64,000 nt of DNA from Alloprevotella rava (lineage in GTDB: Bacteria > Bacteroidota > Bacteroidia > Bacteroidales > Bacteroidaceae): positions 248,001 through 312,000 of the forward strand of contig NZ_JACICA010000003.1 of NCBI RefSeq assembly GCF_014195585.1, in the 5' to 3' direction. Below are positions 18,889 through 28,718 of the stretch, one piece after another; position 1 is the first letter of the stretch, and each line of letters begins with the position of its first letter. The position numbers and the translations under genes are program-made. The notes beneath the pieces were generated by a model. The model was not told the DNA's origin and ran no database searches. It saw only the letters and a program-made list of their open reading frames with translations.

Positions 18889-19340
18889 ATATCATCTCTT
18901 TTTGATTGTGAAACTTAAGTCTTAGGTTGTTCGTCTTGGTCTTTCTGTTATGCAGATGCTCAATCCCTTTTGTTTGCAAATATAATAAAAACTCGTCTCT
19001 CTTTTATCTAAACCTCTTCATATGCATAGGATGAACCGAGATATCATCCGGTTCTGAATATATAAAGAATCAATAAAAAGTGAAGTCTCTGAAGCTTCAG
19101 AACTATCATATTTTACTTTTGCAAAGGCTATTTCAGGTTCATTCCCGAATTGCGTTGGTATTTTTCTGTACTCATTAACACCAGTACAATTTTGGGATGA
19201 ACCCTTTATTTTTCTCTTTGCAAGCGTTGAGGGAGTAAAGATATGCGTGAGCAGAAGTGGATGCTGTGCGATACAGTTGATGGTGGTGGATAGAAATTGT
19301 TGCTTCTATTATCACTCCTACCAGTAAAAACTTGATTTTT

Positions 19341-19425
19341 GTTGTCACGTTGTTGTCACGCACCCAATCCATAGATTTTCAGTTAGTTATACTCAAATTG
19401 TGACGACGTGACGGCGTGACAACAA
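19341..19425. repeat. GTTGTCAC inverted-repeat block, copy A
   Basis: GTTGTCACGTTGTTGTCACG at the left and GTGACGACGTGACGGCGTGA plus CAACA at the right, so the block can fold into one long hairpin. The interior shares GTTATACTCAAA with copy C. It ends about 40 bp before AATAAGG copy 3. Confidence 0.8.
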
Positions 19426-19463
19426 AAAAACAAACTCGGGAGAGGAGTGTGTTTTCTCTTAGT

Positions 19464-19566
19464 TGCGGCCTTATTTGTCGCGCTCACAAATACAATAAGG
19501 GCGTCGGCTGACGCAATAAGGCTGTCAGCTGACAGCCTTATTGTATTTTCAAACGCACTAAGGATA
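19464..19566. repeat. AATAAGG/GTCAGCTGAC intergenic repeat, copy 3
   Basis: Contains CCTTATTTG, CAATAAGG-GCGTCGGCTGAC, GCAATAAGG-CTGTCAGCTGACAG-CCTTATTGTATT and CTAAGGATATTT. Follows GTTGTCAC copy A. Confidence 0.85.
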
Positions 19567-19934
19567 TTTGCGGGAGGGTTGAGGTTAGTGGGACTCAAGG
19601 ATAACACCAATGCAATTCGGGGATGAATCAAAAGAATAGGCATATTCATTGATGGATTCTATCCCTTATATTAAATATGAATACTCCTATTTTCCTCTGT
19701 CTTTTTTCTTGCGTATTCTGAATAAACAAAAAAATGCACTTTTCTTGTTCTTATTTTTAACAGAAAGCCTGCTTATGAGCTGCCTTACCTCCTTTGAAAT
19801 TTCCCAAACCAGCTTTCAAACTGCAGAAAAGTGTGCGCAGATATGAAGAGCACAGTGTAGGAAAGTTCATCGTATAAGGCTATCTTTTTGAAACATTACT
19901 ATTTCTCTGTCAGCCACGTACGATGAGAAAGTAT

Positions 19935-19942
19935 TATCTTTG
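19935..19942 (+). promoter_or_regulatory. -7 box of pgi
   Basis: Perfect TATCTTTG 27 bp before the pgi ATG. The -33 region is not obvious. Confidence 0.6.
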
Positions 19943-19968
19943 CAGCGAAAATTAAAACTTTATGAGCA

Positions 19969-21300
19969 ATGAACGCAATTAAACTTGACATCACGAAAGC
20001 TGCTCAGTTTCTGAATACTGACGCAGTGGCTGCTTTAGGGCCCGAAGTAAAGAAGGCTCACGAATCACTTGAGAACGGAACTTGCCCGGGCAATGACTTC
20101 CTCGGTTGGCTGCATCTGCCTTCCAGCATCACCCCCGAAATTTTGGCCGACATCAAGTCAACGGCACAGACGCTTCGCGAAAACTGCGAGGCTATCGTAG
20201 TGGCTGGTATCGGTGGTTCTTATCTCGGTGCACGCGCTGTTATCGAATGTCTGAAAAATAATTTTGAAGAACTAACGCCCCGCATTCTCTTTGCTGGTAA
20301 TAATATCAGTGAGGACTATCTGAGCGAACTCACCACTTATCTCAAAACTCGCAAATTTGGCGTTATAAACATCAGCAAGTCGGGTACTACCACCGAAACG
20401 GCCCTCACTTTCCGTTTGCTCCGCAGCCAGTGTGAAGAGCAGCGCGGTAAGGAAGAGGCACGCAAGGTTATTGTTGCTGTGACCGATGCTAAAAAAGGTG
20501 CTGCCCGCGTAACGGCCGACAAAGAAGGCTATAAGAGCTATGTGATCCCCGACAATGTTGGCGGTCGTTTCAGCGTGCTCACTCCCGTAGGCCTCCTGCC
20601 CATTGCTTGCGCAGGCTTCGATATTGAAGAACTTGTACGCGGTGCTCAAGACATGGAGAAACTCTGCCAAACAGCTCCTTATGCTGAGAATCCTGCAGAA
20701 CAATATGCCGCTATTCGCAACCTGCTCTATCGTGCAGGCAAGAATATCGAAATCCTCGCCAACTATCAACCAAAGCTCCACTACGTCAATGAATGGTGGA
20801 AGCAGCTTTATGGAGAGAGCGAAGGCAAGGACAACAAAGGAATTTTCCCCGCTGCTGTAGATCTCACCACAGACCTACACTCTATGGGTCAGTGGATTCA
20901 GGAAGGCGAACGCAACATCTTCGAGACGGTTGTTTCTGTTGAAAAGTCAAAGTACACAGTTCTCTTCCCCCACGATGAGGAGAATCTCGACGGTCTGAAC
21001 TTTCTCGAGGGTAAGCGCGTGGACGAAGTCAACAAGATGGCAGAGCTGGGCACACAGTTGGCTCACGTAGACGGCGGCGTCCCCAATATCCGCATCAGCG
21101 TACCCGAACTGACAGAGTACTACATCGGTCAGTTGCTCTATTTCTTTGAGGTAGCGTGCGGTATTAGTGGTAACTTGCTGGGTGTTAATCCGTTCAACCA
21201 ACCGGGCGTTGAGAGCTACAAGAAGAATATGTTTGCACTGCTCAACAAGCCGGGTTATGAGGCAGAGAGCAAAGCTATTCGTGAACGTCTGAACAAGTAA
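19969..21300 (+). CDS. pgi: Glucose-6-phosphate isomerase
   Basis: 443-aa glycolytic enzyme interconverting glucose-6-P and fructose-6-P. Visible signatures are [34 protein letters not shown] (sugar-phosphate binding), [16 protein letters not shown] and [14 protein letters not shown] near the C-terminus. The short length matches the compact bacterial form. A GC-rich hairpin (about 21313-21350) follows, before the HAD gene, and may attenuate readthrough. Confidence 0.96.
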   Translation: MNAIKLDITKAAQFLNTDAVAALGPEVKKAHESLENGTCPGNDFLGWLHLPSSITPEILADIKSTAQTLRENCEAIVVAGIGGSYLGARAVIECLKNNFEELTPRILFAGNNISEDYLSELTTYLKTRKFGVINISKSGTTTETALTFRLLRSQCEEQRGKEEARKVIVAVTDAKKGAARVTADKEGYKSYVIPDNVGGRFSVLTPVGLLPIACAGFDIEELVRGAQDMEKLCQTAPYAENPAEQYAAIRNLLYRAGKNIEILANYQPKLHYVNEWWKQLYGESEGKDNKGIFPAAVDLTTDLHSMGQWIQEGERNIFETVVSVEKSKYTVLFPHDEENLDGLNFLEGKRVDEVNKMAELGTQLAHVDGGVPNIRISVPELTEYYIGQLLYFFEVACGISGNLLGVNPFNQPGVESYKKNMFALLNKPGYEAESKAIRERLNK

Positions 21301-21367
21301 GAGAGACACAGATGTCCCCTTCGTCTTCCCACGTAGGAAGGCTGAGGGGATTTCTCGTACATAACTG

Positions 21368-22129
21368 ATGACTTATACATCTAATAATATAACAGCCCCT
21401 GAATCTTTCCTTTCGGAGAAATTCAGCGAGGCTGTTTTTGCTTATTTGGAACAGAGCGGCTTTGAGCGTTTTGAGCTAAAAGCCGTACTTTTCGACATGG
21501 ATGGAGTCCTTTTCGATTCGATGCCTAATCATGCTAAAAGTTGGGCAGAAGTGGGGCAACTTTTCCGCTTGGGCGTGACGCCTGAAGATGTCTACCTCAA
21601 CGAGGGACGCACTGGGGCTTCCACCATCAACAGCTTTGCCCGTCGCGACTGGGGACGAGAGGCTACGACAGAGGAGATAGAAGAAATCTACGCTGAGAAG
21701 TGCCGACTCTTCAACGAATGCGGAATGGCGCAGAATATGCCCGGAGCAGAACGTGTGCTCAATGCAGTGCGCAATGCTGGCCTTCAGATTCTTGTGGTGA
21801 CGGGAAGCGGACAGACCTCATTGCTTGAGCGCCTGCAAACCCACTATCCTGGCTTTTTCAACCCCGAGCATATTGTGTCGAGCAAAGACTGCCGTCACGG
21901 CAAGCCCCATCCTGATCCGTACCTTTTAGGATTGGAGAAAGCTGGCGTTCAGCCTTGGGAAGCACTTGTTGTAGAGAATGCGCCCTTAGGCGTTCAAGCT
22001 GCCCGCGCGGCTCAGATATGTACTATCGCCGTCAATACGGGACCGCTTTCCAACGAGACGCTCCGCGATGCTGGCGCAAATATTCTGTTCCCCTCCATGA
22101 CGGCTTTAGCCGATGAATGGAGAGGCTAA
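21368..22129 (+). CDS. HAD-superfamily hydrolase, beta-phosphoglucomutase-like
   Basis: 253-aa phosphatase or mutase of HAD subfamily I. The nucleophile motif DMDGVLFDS has Asp43 and Asp45; VVTGSG (motif II) and KPHPDPYLLGLEKAG followed by VVENAPLGVQAARAA (motifs III/IV) are present. The first 38 residues are an extension before the HAD core. Located between pgi and mfd, and its substrate is probably a sugar phosphate by context only. The hairpin before it suggests partial coupling to pgi. Confidence 0.85.
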   Translation: MTYTSNNITAPESFLSEKFSEAVFAYLEQSGFERFELKAVLFDMDGVLFDSMPNHAKSWAEVGQLFRLGVTPEDVYLNEGRTGASTINSFARRDWGREATTEEIEEIYAEKCRLFNECGMAQNMPGAERVLNAVRNAGLQILVVTGSGQTSLLERLQTHYPGFFNPEHIVSSKDCRHGKPHPDPYLLGLEKAGVQPWEALVVENAPLGVQAARAAQICTIAVNTGPLSNETLRDAGANILFPSMTALADEWRG

Positions 22130-22206
22130 AACTTTTTCTTCCAGTGGGGGGGAGATTCCTCTCCTGCTCGGATTTCTCTGAGAAAATATAGTAATTTCCA
22201 CTCACT

Positions 22207-25200
22207 TTGACTCTCAACGAAATTCTTCCACTCTACGCCGCTCACCCACAGGTAGCAGCACTGGCTAAAATAATTGGAGAAAGCAGTCCGCGACTCACTT
22301 TTTGCGACGGGCTTCACGGCTCAGCTGCCGCCATGGTTTTTGCCGCCCTCACGTGCCGACGCATCAAAGGAAAACCCTATCTCTTCGTGCTCAATGATGA
22401 AGAGGAGGCGGGGTATTTCTATCACGACCTCACACAGATGCTGGGCGATAAGAATGTGCTCTTCTTTCCTTCCAGCTATCGCCGTGCTGTGAAATACGCG
22501 CAGCGGGATGCTGCCAACGAGGTGCTTCGCACGCAGGTACTCAATGCGTTAGCGGACAGAAGTGAGCAATATCTTTTTATCGTTACCTACCCTGAGGCAT
22601 TGAGCGAACGTGTTGCGCCAAAAGTTTCGTTTGAGTCGCGCACCGTCAAGATTCAGGAAGGCGGCAACTACGACCTTCCGCAGCTCGAGCGGCAGCTGCT
22701 GGAGCTTGGTTTCCGCCGCGTGGACTACGTTTACGAGCCTGGAGAGTTTGCCGTACGCGGTAGTATCTTGGATGTATTCAGCTATTCCTCCGAATATCCT
22801 TATCGTGTCGATTTCTTCGGCGATGATGTGGAAACGATTCGTACGTTTGAGGTGCAGACGCAGCTGTCTAAAGATCGCTTGAAAGATGTTACCATAGTGC
22901 CCGAAATGGAAGGTGGCGATTCGGATTTAGTACCGTTCACGGACTATCTTCCAACGGATGCTTTACTGGTAGTGAAGAATTTAGTTCTCATTACTGATAC
23001 TATACAAAAGGTTTTTGATGAAGGGTTTGCCAAACAAGCCTACATCGAGAAAAAGGATAACAAAGAACGCCCCGAGTGGGAAATTTACGAAGAAGAAAAG
23101 GCATCAATCCGTGCTCCTCAAATGACAGAGCCTGCAACGGATCTCAACAAGCACCGCCTGCTTGTGTCGGGGCGCGAACTGAGCAAATCTCTCCTCGCCT
23201 TGCAGCGCATCGAAATGGGCAATGCTCCGTCCGATGCGCCAAAAGCTCGCCTGCATTTCAAAACACAGGTGCAGCCCATCTATCATAAGAACTTCGAGAT
23301 GGTCAAGACTTCGTTCAACGATTTCCGCGACCGCCACTATCGCATTTATATTGCAGCCGACAGCGGGAAGCAGAACGAGCGCCTGACAGAGATTCTGGTC
23401 TCACTTCCCACAGATGCCACGATGCAGACCTCCGCTTCATCGGCCGATGCACCGCTTTTTACCCCCGTTTTGAAAACTTTGCACGAGGGTTTCTCCGATG
23501 AAGACTTGCAGGTGTGCTTCTTCACCGACCATCAGATATTCGACCGATTCCACAAATACAACCTAAAGAGCGACCACGCCCGCGACGCCAAGATGGCCCT
23601 TACGCTGAAAGAGCTGATGCAGTTTCAGCCGGGCGATTTCATCGTACATATCGACCACGGCGTGGGACGCTTTGCCGGATTGGTGCGTATGCCCGCTGCC
23701 GATGGTACGCAGCAGGAGATGATTAAGTTGACCTACCAAAACGACGACATCGTCTTGGTGAGCATCCATTCCCTCCACAAACTCTCCAAATACAAGGGGC
23801 GCGAGGGCGAAGCCCCCAAACTGAGCCGCTTGGGCACGGGAGCTTGGGAAAAATTAAAGGAGCGCACCAAGAAGAAAATCAAAGACATTGCTCGCGACCT
23901 CATCAAACTCTATTCAAAGCGCAAAGAGGAAAAAGGCTTTGCTTACAGCGCCGACACCTACTTGCAAAACGAGTTGGAAGCCAGTTTTGTCTACGAAGAC
24001 ACGCCTGACCAGCTCAAAGTGACGCAAGAAGTGAAAGCCGACATGGAGAGTGCGAAACCAATGGATCGTCTGGTTTGTGGCGATGTGGGCTTTGGTAAAA
24101 CGGAGATTGCCGTGCGGGCAGCGATGAAAGCCGCAGCCGATGGAAAACAAGTGGCCGTACTCGTGCCTACAACCGTTTTGGCGTTGCAGCACTTCAAGAC
24201 GTTTGAGAAACGTTTGAAGAACTTCCCCGTGCGCGTGGATTATCTCTCTCGCGCTCGTACGCCGAAACAGGTGCGCGAACTCTTGACCGATTTGGCCGAG
24301 GGGAAAATCGACATCCTTGTGGGCACTCACAAACTCATCGGCAAAAGTGTGAAATTCAAAGACCTTGGGCTTCTCATCATCGACGAGGAACAGAAATTCG
24401 GTGTTGCCGTCAAGGAGAAACTCCGCCAGCTGAAAGTGAATGTAGATACGCTCACCATGTCGGCCACACCCATTCCGCGCACTTTGCAGTTCTCTCTGAT
24501 GGGCGCGCGCGACTTTAGTGTTATCCAAACGCCACCGCCCAACCGCCGCCCGATACAGACAGAGGTACACACCTTCAGTCACGAAATCATTGCCGATGCC
24601 GTCAATTTTGAAATGAGTCGGAACGGACAGACTTACATCGTTACTCACCGCGTTTCGGCTCTTAACAACCTCAAAGAATTGGTTAAGAAATATGTGCCCG
24701 ATGCCCGCGTGGCTATCGGTCACGGACAGATGCCTCCTGCCGAATTAGAGAAAATCATTCTGGGCTTTGCCAACTACGATTACGACGTACTCATCTCCAC
24801 CACCATCGTGGAGAACGGTATCGACATCAGTAATGCCAATACCATTATCATTGATGCCGCCAACCATTTCGGGCTGAGTGATCTCCACCAGATGCGCGGC
24901 CGCGTGGGGCGCTCGGATCGCAAGGCGTTTTGCTACCTCCTAGCGCCACCTCTGGCGCATTTGAGCGAGGAGAGCCGCCGCCGACTGCAAGCCATCGAGG
25001 AGTTTAGCGATTTGGGTTCTGGCATACACATCGCTATGCAGGATCTCGACATCCGCGGAGCTGGCAATCTCTTAGGCGCGGAGCAGAGCGGTTTTATTGC
25101 CGACTTAGGTTACGAAACCTACCAAAAGATTTTGGCAGAAGCGGTCAGCGAACTCAAAAACGACGAGTTTGCAGAGTTGTACAAAGAAGAGTTGCAACAC

Positions 25201-25677
25201 TCGGCTCTCACGGGCGATTTCTTTGTGGATGAATGCAATGTGGAATGTGATCTGCATGCGTTCTTCCCCGAAACCTATGTGCCGGGAGCCAGTGAGCGTA
25301 TGCTGCTCTATCGCGAGCTGGACGGTCTTACTACCGACGAGCAAATTGCGGATTTCCGCCAGCGCATGACCGACCGCTTTGGCGCATTGCCGCCCGAAGG
25401 CGAGGAACTCTTGCGCATCGTACCTCTGCGCCGCCTTGGTCGTAAGGTGGGAGCTGAACGGTTAATACTAAAAAATGGGCGCATGACACTTTATTTCGTT
25501 TCGAAATATGACTCGCCATTCTATCAGAGTTCCACGTTCGACCGCCTCATTCAGTACGCCGCGCAAAACTATCGCACTACTGAACTAAAAGAAAGTGCGG
25601 GCAAACGCCGTATGGTTATTAAAAGTGTGCCTACGGTAGGGCGTGCCCTCAGCCTGCTCCAACAAATCACGGAATAA
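22207..25677 (+). CDS. mfd: Transcription-repair coupling factor Mfd
   Basis: 1156-aa DNA translocase that removes stalled RNA polymerase and recruits UvrA. Order: UvrB-homology region (about 1-350, including GEFAVRGSILDVF), RNAP-interacting CarD-like/RID domain (about 490-570, PGDFIVHIDHGVGRF), RecG-like helicase with Walker A GDVGFGKTE (625-633) and DEEQ box (726-729), and the C-terminal TRCF domain. The start is TTG 22207, since the normal N-terminus MTLNEILPLYAAHP begins there and no ATG fits. Same strand as the LTA-synthase-like gene downstream. Confidence 0.96.
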   Translation: MTLNEILPLYAAHPQVAALAKIIGESSPRLTFCDGLHGSAAAMVFAALTCRRIKGKPYLFVLNDEEEAGYFYHDLTQMLGDKNVLFFPSSYRRAVKYAQRDAANEVLRTQVLNALADRSEQYLFIVTYPEALSERVAPKVSFESRTVKIQEGGNYDLPQLERQLLELGFRRVDYVYEPGEFAVRGSILDVFSYSSEYPYRVDFFGDDVETIRTFEVQTQLSKDRLKDVTIVPEMEGGDSDLVPFTDYLPTDALLVVKNLVLITDTIQKVFDEGFAKQAYIEKKDNKERPEWEIYEEEKASIRAPQMTEPATDLNKHRLLVSGRELSKSLLALQRIEMGNAPSDAPKARLHFKTQVQPIYHKNFEMVKTSFNDFRDRHYRIYIAADSGKQNERLTEILVSLPTDATMQTSASSADAPLFTPVLKTLHEGFSDEDLQVCFFTDHQIFDRFHKYNLKSDHARDAKMALTLKELMQFQPGDFIVHIDHGVGRFAGLVRMPAADGTQQEMIKLTYQNDDIVLVSIHSLHKLSKYKGREGEAPKLSRLGTGAWEKLKERTKKKIKDIARDLIKLYSKRKEEKGFAYSADTYLQNELEASFVYEDTPDQLKVTQEVKADMESAKPMDRLVCGDVGFGKTEIAVRAAMKAAADGKQVAVLVPTTVLALQHFKTFEKRLKNFPVRVDYLSRARTPKQVRELLTDLAEGKIDILVGTHKLIGKSVKFKDLGLLIIDEEQKFGVAVKEKLRQLKVNVDTLTMSATPIPRTLQFSLMGARDFSVIQTPPPNRRPIQTEVHTFSHEIIADAVNFEMSRNGQTYIVTHRVSALNNLKELVKKYVPDARVAIGHGQMPPAELEKIILGFANYDYDVLISTTIVENGIDISNANTIIIDAANHFGLSDLHQMRGRVGRSDRKAFCYLLAPPLAHLSEESRRRLQAIEEFSDLGSGIHIAMQDLDIRGAGNLLGAEQSGFIADLGYETYQKILAEAVSELKNDEFAELYKEELQHSALTGDFFVDECNVECDLHAFFPETYVPGASERMLLYRELDGLTTDEQIADFRQRMTDRFGALPPEGEELLRIVPLRRLGRKVGAERLILKNGRMTLYFVSKYDSPFYQSSTFDRLIQYAAQNYRTTELKESAGKRRMVIKSVPTVGRALSLLQQITE

Positions 25678-25748
25678 GGTTTTTGCAATAAGTACAAAGA
25701 AAAAACCTCAATACAACTCATCCAAAAAAAACATCAATACACACCGAT

Positions 25749-27824
25749 ATGAACTTTAAAACATTCTTTCTCTCTTCGAAGAAAGCCAAGCAAATCAATC
25801 CTCTCTACTTGATTGGCGGCCACTTCTTGTCGTTGTATCTCATCATTGGCTTTGTGCTGCGCATCGTGCTCATGGCGTTCTCGCCAGCCGATGCCACCTA
25901 CACGGCAATGGGCATACTGCGCGGTCTCTCCATCGGCTTTTTGTCCGACCTTGGTATGGGGCTGCTTCTCCTCGTTCCGCTCTTTGTTTTCTATGTAGGG
26001 CTCAACGAATACAAGTATAAAAAATACGCAGCCATCTCCATCTGCCTGCTGCTCATTGCTGGATTGGCCTACGCCTTTTGGCCTGGATCCATTTTCCGCC
26101 AGTACGGCGGTGGTGCTCCGCGCATTGCCCAGATTTTCTTAGGGTGGAAACTCTTGAGTTTCTCCCTCCGCGCCTTCATTCCGCGCATACGCAAAACATG
26201 GCGCGCCTGCACGCTCTATCTCACATGGGGCATCTACATCCTTTTGCTATTTATGGTTGCGGCAGGCGAATTCTTCTTCTGGGAGGAATTTGGCGTGCGC
26301 TACAACTTCATCGCTGTGGACTATTTGGTCTATACGAACGAAGTCATCGGTAACATTATGGAGTCCTATTCCATTGCGCCCCTAATGGCCGTCCTCCTAC
26401 TGGCCACACTGGGTCTCATCTTGGCAGCCGTGCGCAAAAGCCGTTTCCAGTTGGAGGGAAATTACAGTCTCCGCCGCTTTGGCTTTGAAACGCTTTTGGC
26501 TGTGGTGCTTGTTGGCGCGGGCTTTGGAGCTACCTCACTGACACATAATCTGGATGCCAACAATCAGTATGTCACGCAAATCGAGCAGAATGGTGCTTAC
26601 GATTTTGTGCGGGCTTTCTTGAACAACAAACTGGAGTATGACAAGTTCTACACGATGCTCCCACCAGCACAATGCGAGGCGCTCTACCGCCAACAAACGG
26701 GCTTGGATGCCAACGGGACGAAGCAACTCTCGGATGGACAAGGAGCTGAAAAATGCAATATCGTGCTGATCACGGTAGAGAGCTTGAGCGCCGACTTCCT
26801 TACGCGCTACGGAAACAAGGAGGGACTGACGCCTTACATCGACCGCCTCATGGCGCAGAGCCTTGTTTTCGACAGCCTTTACGCTTGCGGAAATCGCACC
26901 GTAAGAGGCTTGGAAGCTCTTTCGCTTTGCGTTCCGCCCCACGCAGGGGAGAGCGTCATCAAGCAGAAGAACAACCGCATGGGCGCACTCTCTGTGGGCT
27001 ATCAGCTCCGTAAGTTGGGCTACACCACACAGTTTCTCTATGGTGGCTACAGCTATTTTGACAACATGGGCGACTATTTCTCCCACAATGGCTACGAGGT
27101 GATCGATCGCTCCAATATAGCCAAGCAGAATATCACCTTTGCCAATATTTGGGGCGTTTGTGATGAGGATATTTTCAACAAAGGATTGGAAGTGTTTGAT
27201 GCCAACGCGAAAACGGGGAAACCGTTCTTTGCACAATTCATGACAACGAGCAACCATCGCCCCTACACTTATCCCACGGAGAAAATACACGTGGAGGGAA
27301 ATCCCCATACTCGCAACGCTGCGGTGAAGTACACCGACTATGCCATCGGGGACTTCCTCAATAAGGCCGCAAAGAAACCGTGGTTCAAGAATACTGTGTT
27401 CATCGTCATTGCCGATCACTGTGCTTCGAGCGCAGGGAAAACCTCGCTACCGCTGGAGAAATACCACATCCCCTGCCTCATCTTCAGTCCGGGACGCATC
27501 CAGCCACAAACTGTTAGCAAGGTGTGCTCGCAAATCGACATTATTCCCACGCTCTTCACCATGCTCCACCTCCCTGCCAAGGTGCAGTTTGCAGGCAACG
27601 ATATTCTTTCGCCCAATTTCAAGGAGCGGGCTTTTCTCGCTACCTATCAAGATTTGGGCTACTATGAGAACCACATTCTCACGGTGCTTTCGCCGGTACG
27701 GAAAGTGCAGCAATACGCCGTTAGCCCGCTTCCCGACGGCACTTTTGAAGAGACGCTACTCAAAAAGCAAAACATAGAACTGACGCAAAAAGCTGTAAGT
27801 TTCTATCAAACTGTGAATAAATAA
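25749..27824 (+). CDS. LTA-synthase-like membrane sulfatase/phosphotransferase
   Basis: 691-aa inner-membrane protein. Five hydrophobic segments lie in about residues 20-260, followed by a periplasmic alkaline-phosphatase/sulfatase fold domain (about 335-640). The metal ligand Glu344 (TVESLS), catalytic Thr384 (NRTVRG) and Asp556-His557 (IADHC) match LTA synthase-type phosphoglycerol transferases. Bacteroidales lack Gram-positive LTA, so transfer of a head-group such as phosphoglycerol or phosphoethanolamine to an envelope glycan is more likely; this is inference. Follows mfd by 71 bp. Confidence 0.88.
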   Translation: MNFKTFFLSSKKAKQINPLYLIGGHFLSLYLIIGFVLRIVLMAFSPADATYTAMGILRGLSIGFLSDLGMGLLLLVPLFVFYVGLNEYKYKKYAAISICLLLIAGLAYAFWPGSIFRQYGGGAPRIAQIFLGWKLLSFSLRAFIPRIRKTWRACTLYLTWGIYILLLFMVAAGEFFFWEEFGVRYNFIAVDYLVYTNEVIGNIMESYSIAPLMAVLLLATLGLILAAVRKSRFQLEGNYSLRRFGFETLLAVVLVGAGFGATSLTHNLDANNQYVTQIEQNGAYDFVRAFLNNKLEYDKFYTMLPPAQCEALYRQQTGLDANGTKQLSDGQGAEKCNIVLITVESLSADFLTRYGNKEGLTPYIDRLMAQSLVFDSLYACGNRTVRGLEALSLCVPPHAGESVIKQKNNRMGALSVGYQLRKLGYTTQFLYGGYSYFDNMGDYFSHNGYEVIDRSNIAKQNITFANIWGVCDEDIFNKGLEVFDANAKTGKPFFAQFMTTSNHRPYTYPTEKIHVEGNPHTRNAAVKYTDYAIGDFLNKAAKKPWFKNTVFIVIADHCASSAGKTSLPLEKYHIPCLIFSPGRIQPQTVSKVCSQIDIIPTLFTMLHLPAKVQFAGNDILSPNFKERAFLATYQDLGYYENHILTVLSPVRKVQQYAVSPLPDGTFEETLLKKQNIELTQKAVSFYQTVNK

Positions 27825-27835
27825 AACTTCTTTTG

Positions 27836-27870
27836 CAGCCTCTTCCCCACTTGGAGAAGGGGCTGTTTGC
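27836..27870 (+). terminator. Terminator after the LTA-synthase-like gene
   Basis: CAGCCTCTTC (27836-27845) pairs with GAAGGGGCTG (27856-27865), one wobble, followed by TTTG. Confidence 0.6.
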
Positions 27871-28610
27871 TGATTGGTTGAAACCGTCGCCTCCCAACGC
27901 CCCTTACTCAACTTGAAAGTCTGCCGCACCGCAAGAAACTTCGTGGTGACAATCGCCACAAAGATTGTAAACAGAATTCGTATTCTAACGGAGCGAGAAT
28001 GGCTTCAAAACCCAATCGTAGTAAGTGGGGCATCAGATAGCTCTGACTCGTCCTGCTCATCCAATAAGCCTATCGGCAAATACAATAAGGCTATCAACTG
28101 ACACAATAAGGAAGTCAGCTGACAGCCTTATTGCATTCTCGAACAGAATAAGGAAAAACACAAGCATTCGGCACGCCAAAACAACTGAAATTATAAGAAA
28201 TCGGCTCATTTCCCGTCTGTTTTCCAAGAAAAATGAGATGCGCGTTATTGCGACTCTCCTTTTTTATGTTTTACAGCTTCTTTTTCTCCTTTTCATTAAG
28301 TTACGCTGCGCTAAAACGGAAAAGTCGTCTGTAAAGTATAATTACCCTTACCAGCACATTATCGTTTCGTATCATTCCATAAAAGAAGCTACGCACCTCT
28401 TCTACTTTGGCGCACAGTTTGCAATAGCTGTTCACAGATAAAGAGTAAAAAGGTGTCGCCGTCTGAGCATGGCTCGTCATTCGCAAGCACGCATTGGACA
28501 AAATAACCTGAAATAGCAGAAAATCGAGAGGATATAGGCATTTCCATTACCCCTCCTCTCAACAACTTTAATAGGAAAGCAATAAAAAAAGCCCTTTTCT
28601 CTGTCAGTCT
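27871..28610. other. Intergenic region upstream of dnaK
   Basis: About 740 bp. It contains AATAAGG copy 4 (28048-28156). The rest (27871-28045, 28157-28610) shows no gene, RNA or repeat I can support. A 138-codon frame across it has no coding character. Confidence 0.6.
28048..28156. repeat. AATAAGG/GTCAGCTGAC intergenic repeat, copy 4
   Basis: Contains CCAATAAGCC, ACAATAAGGCTATCAACTGAC, ACAATAAGGAAGTCAGCTGA followed by CAGCCTTATTGCATT and GAATAAGG. Confidence 0.85.
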
Positions 28611-28617
28611 TCAGTTT

Positions 28618-28632
28618 TGGCACACCTCTTGC
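28618..28632 (+). promoter_or_regulatory. Sigma-54 (RpoN) type promoter upstream of dnaK
   Basis: TGGCAC (28618-28623), five-base spacer ACCTC, TTGC (28629-28632): an exact match to the RpoN -24/-12 consensus, about 86 bp before the dnaK start. No TAnnTTTG box is seen in the leader. An adjacent stem-loop (28656-28681, AAGGTGTG/CACACCTT) sits in the predicted 5' UTR. Confidence 0.6.
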
Positions 28633-28655
28633 AAATAAGATAGGCAAATCACAAA

Positions 28656-28681
28656 AAGGTGTGTGGAAGTACCACACCTTA
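28656..28681 (+). promoter_or_regulatory. Stem-loop in dnaK leader
   Basis: AAGGTGTG (28656-28663) and CACACCTT form eight pairs with further GG/CC pairing inside. It is unlike CIRCE, so it is either an RNA-level regulator or stabiliser, or a protein operator. Confidence 0.5.
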
Positions 28682-28718
28682 ATAATTTAGATAATAACAA
28701 AAATAAAAAAATACAATT

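Larger units (their letters stand above)
18889..19968. other. 1.1-kb intergenic region upstream of pgi
   Basis: No coding gene is supported; short frames here look random. It holds a GTTGTCAC block (19341-19425), an AATAAGG block (19464-19566) and the pgi promoter. 18889-19337 and 19570-19930 show nothing I can name. Confidence 0.65.

Noticed and set aside
26535-27419. 294-aa open frame on the minus strand
   Set aside because: Shadow of the LTA-synthase-like gene with no family similarity.
28025-28441. 138-aa plus-strand frame upstream of dnaK
   Set aside because: Overlaps the AATAAGG repeat and has repeat-derived, low-complexity composition; no promoter or domain.
28656-28681. CIRCE element before dnaK
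   Set aside because: The arms AAGGTGTG/CACACCTT do not match TTAGCACTC-N9-GAGTGCTAA.
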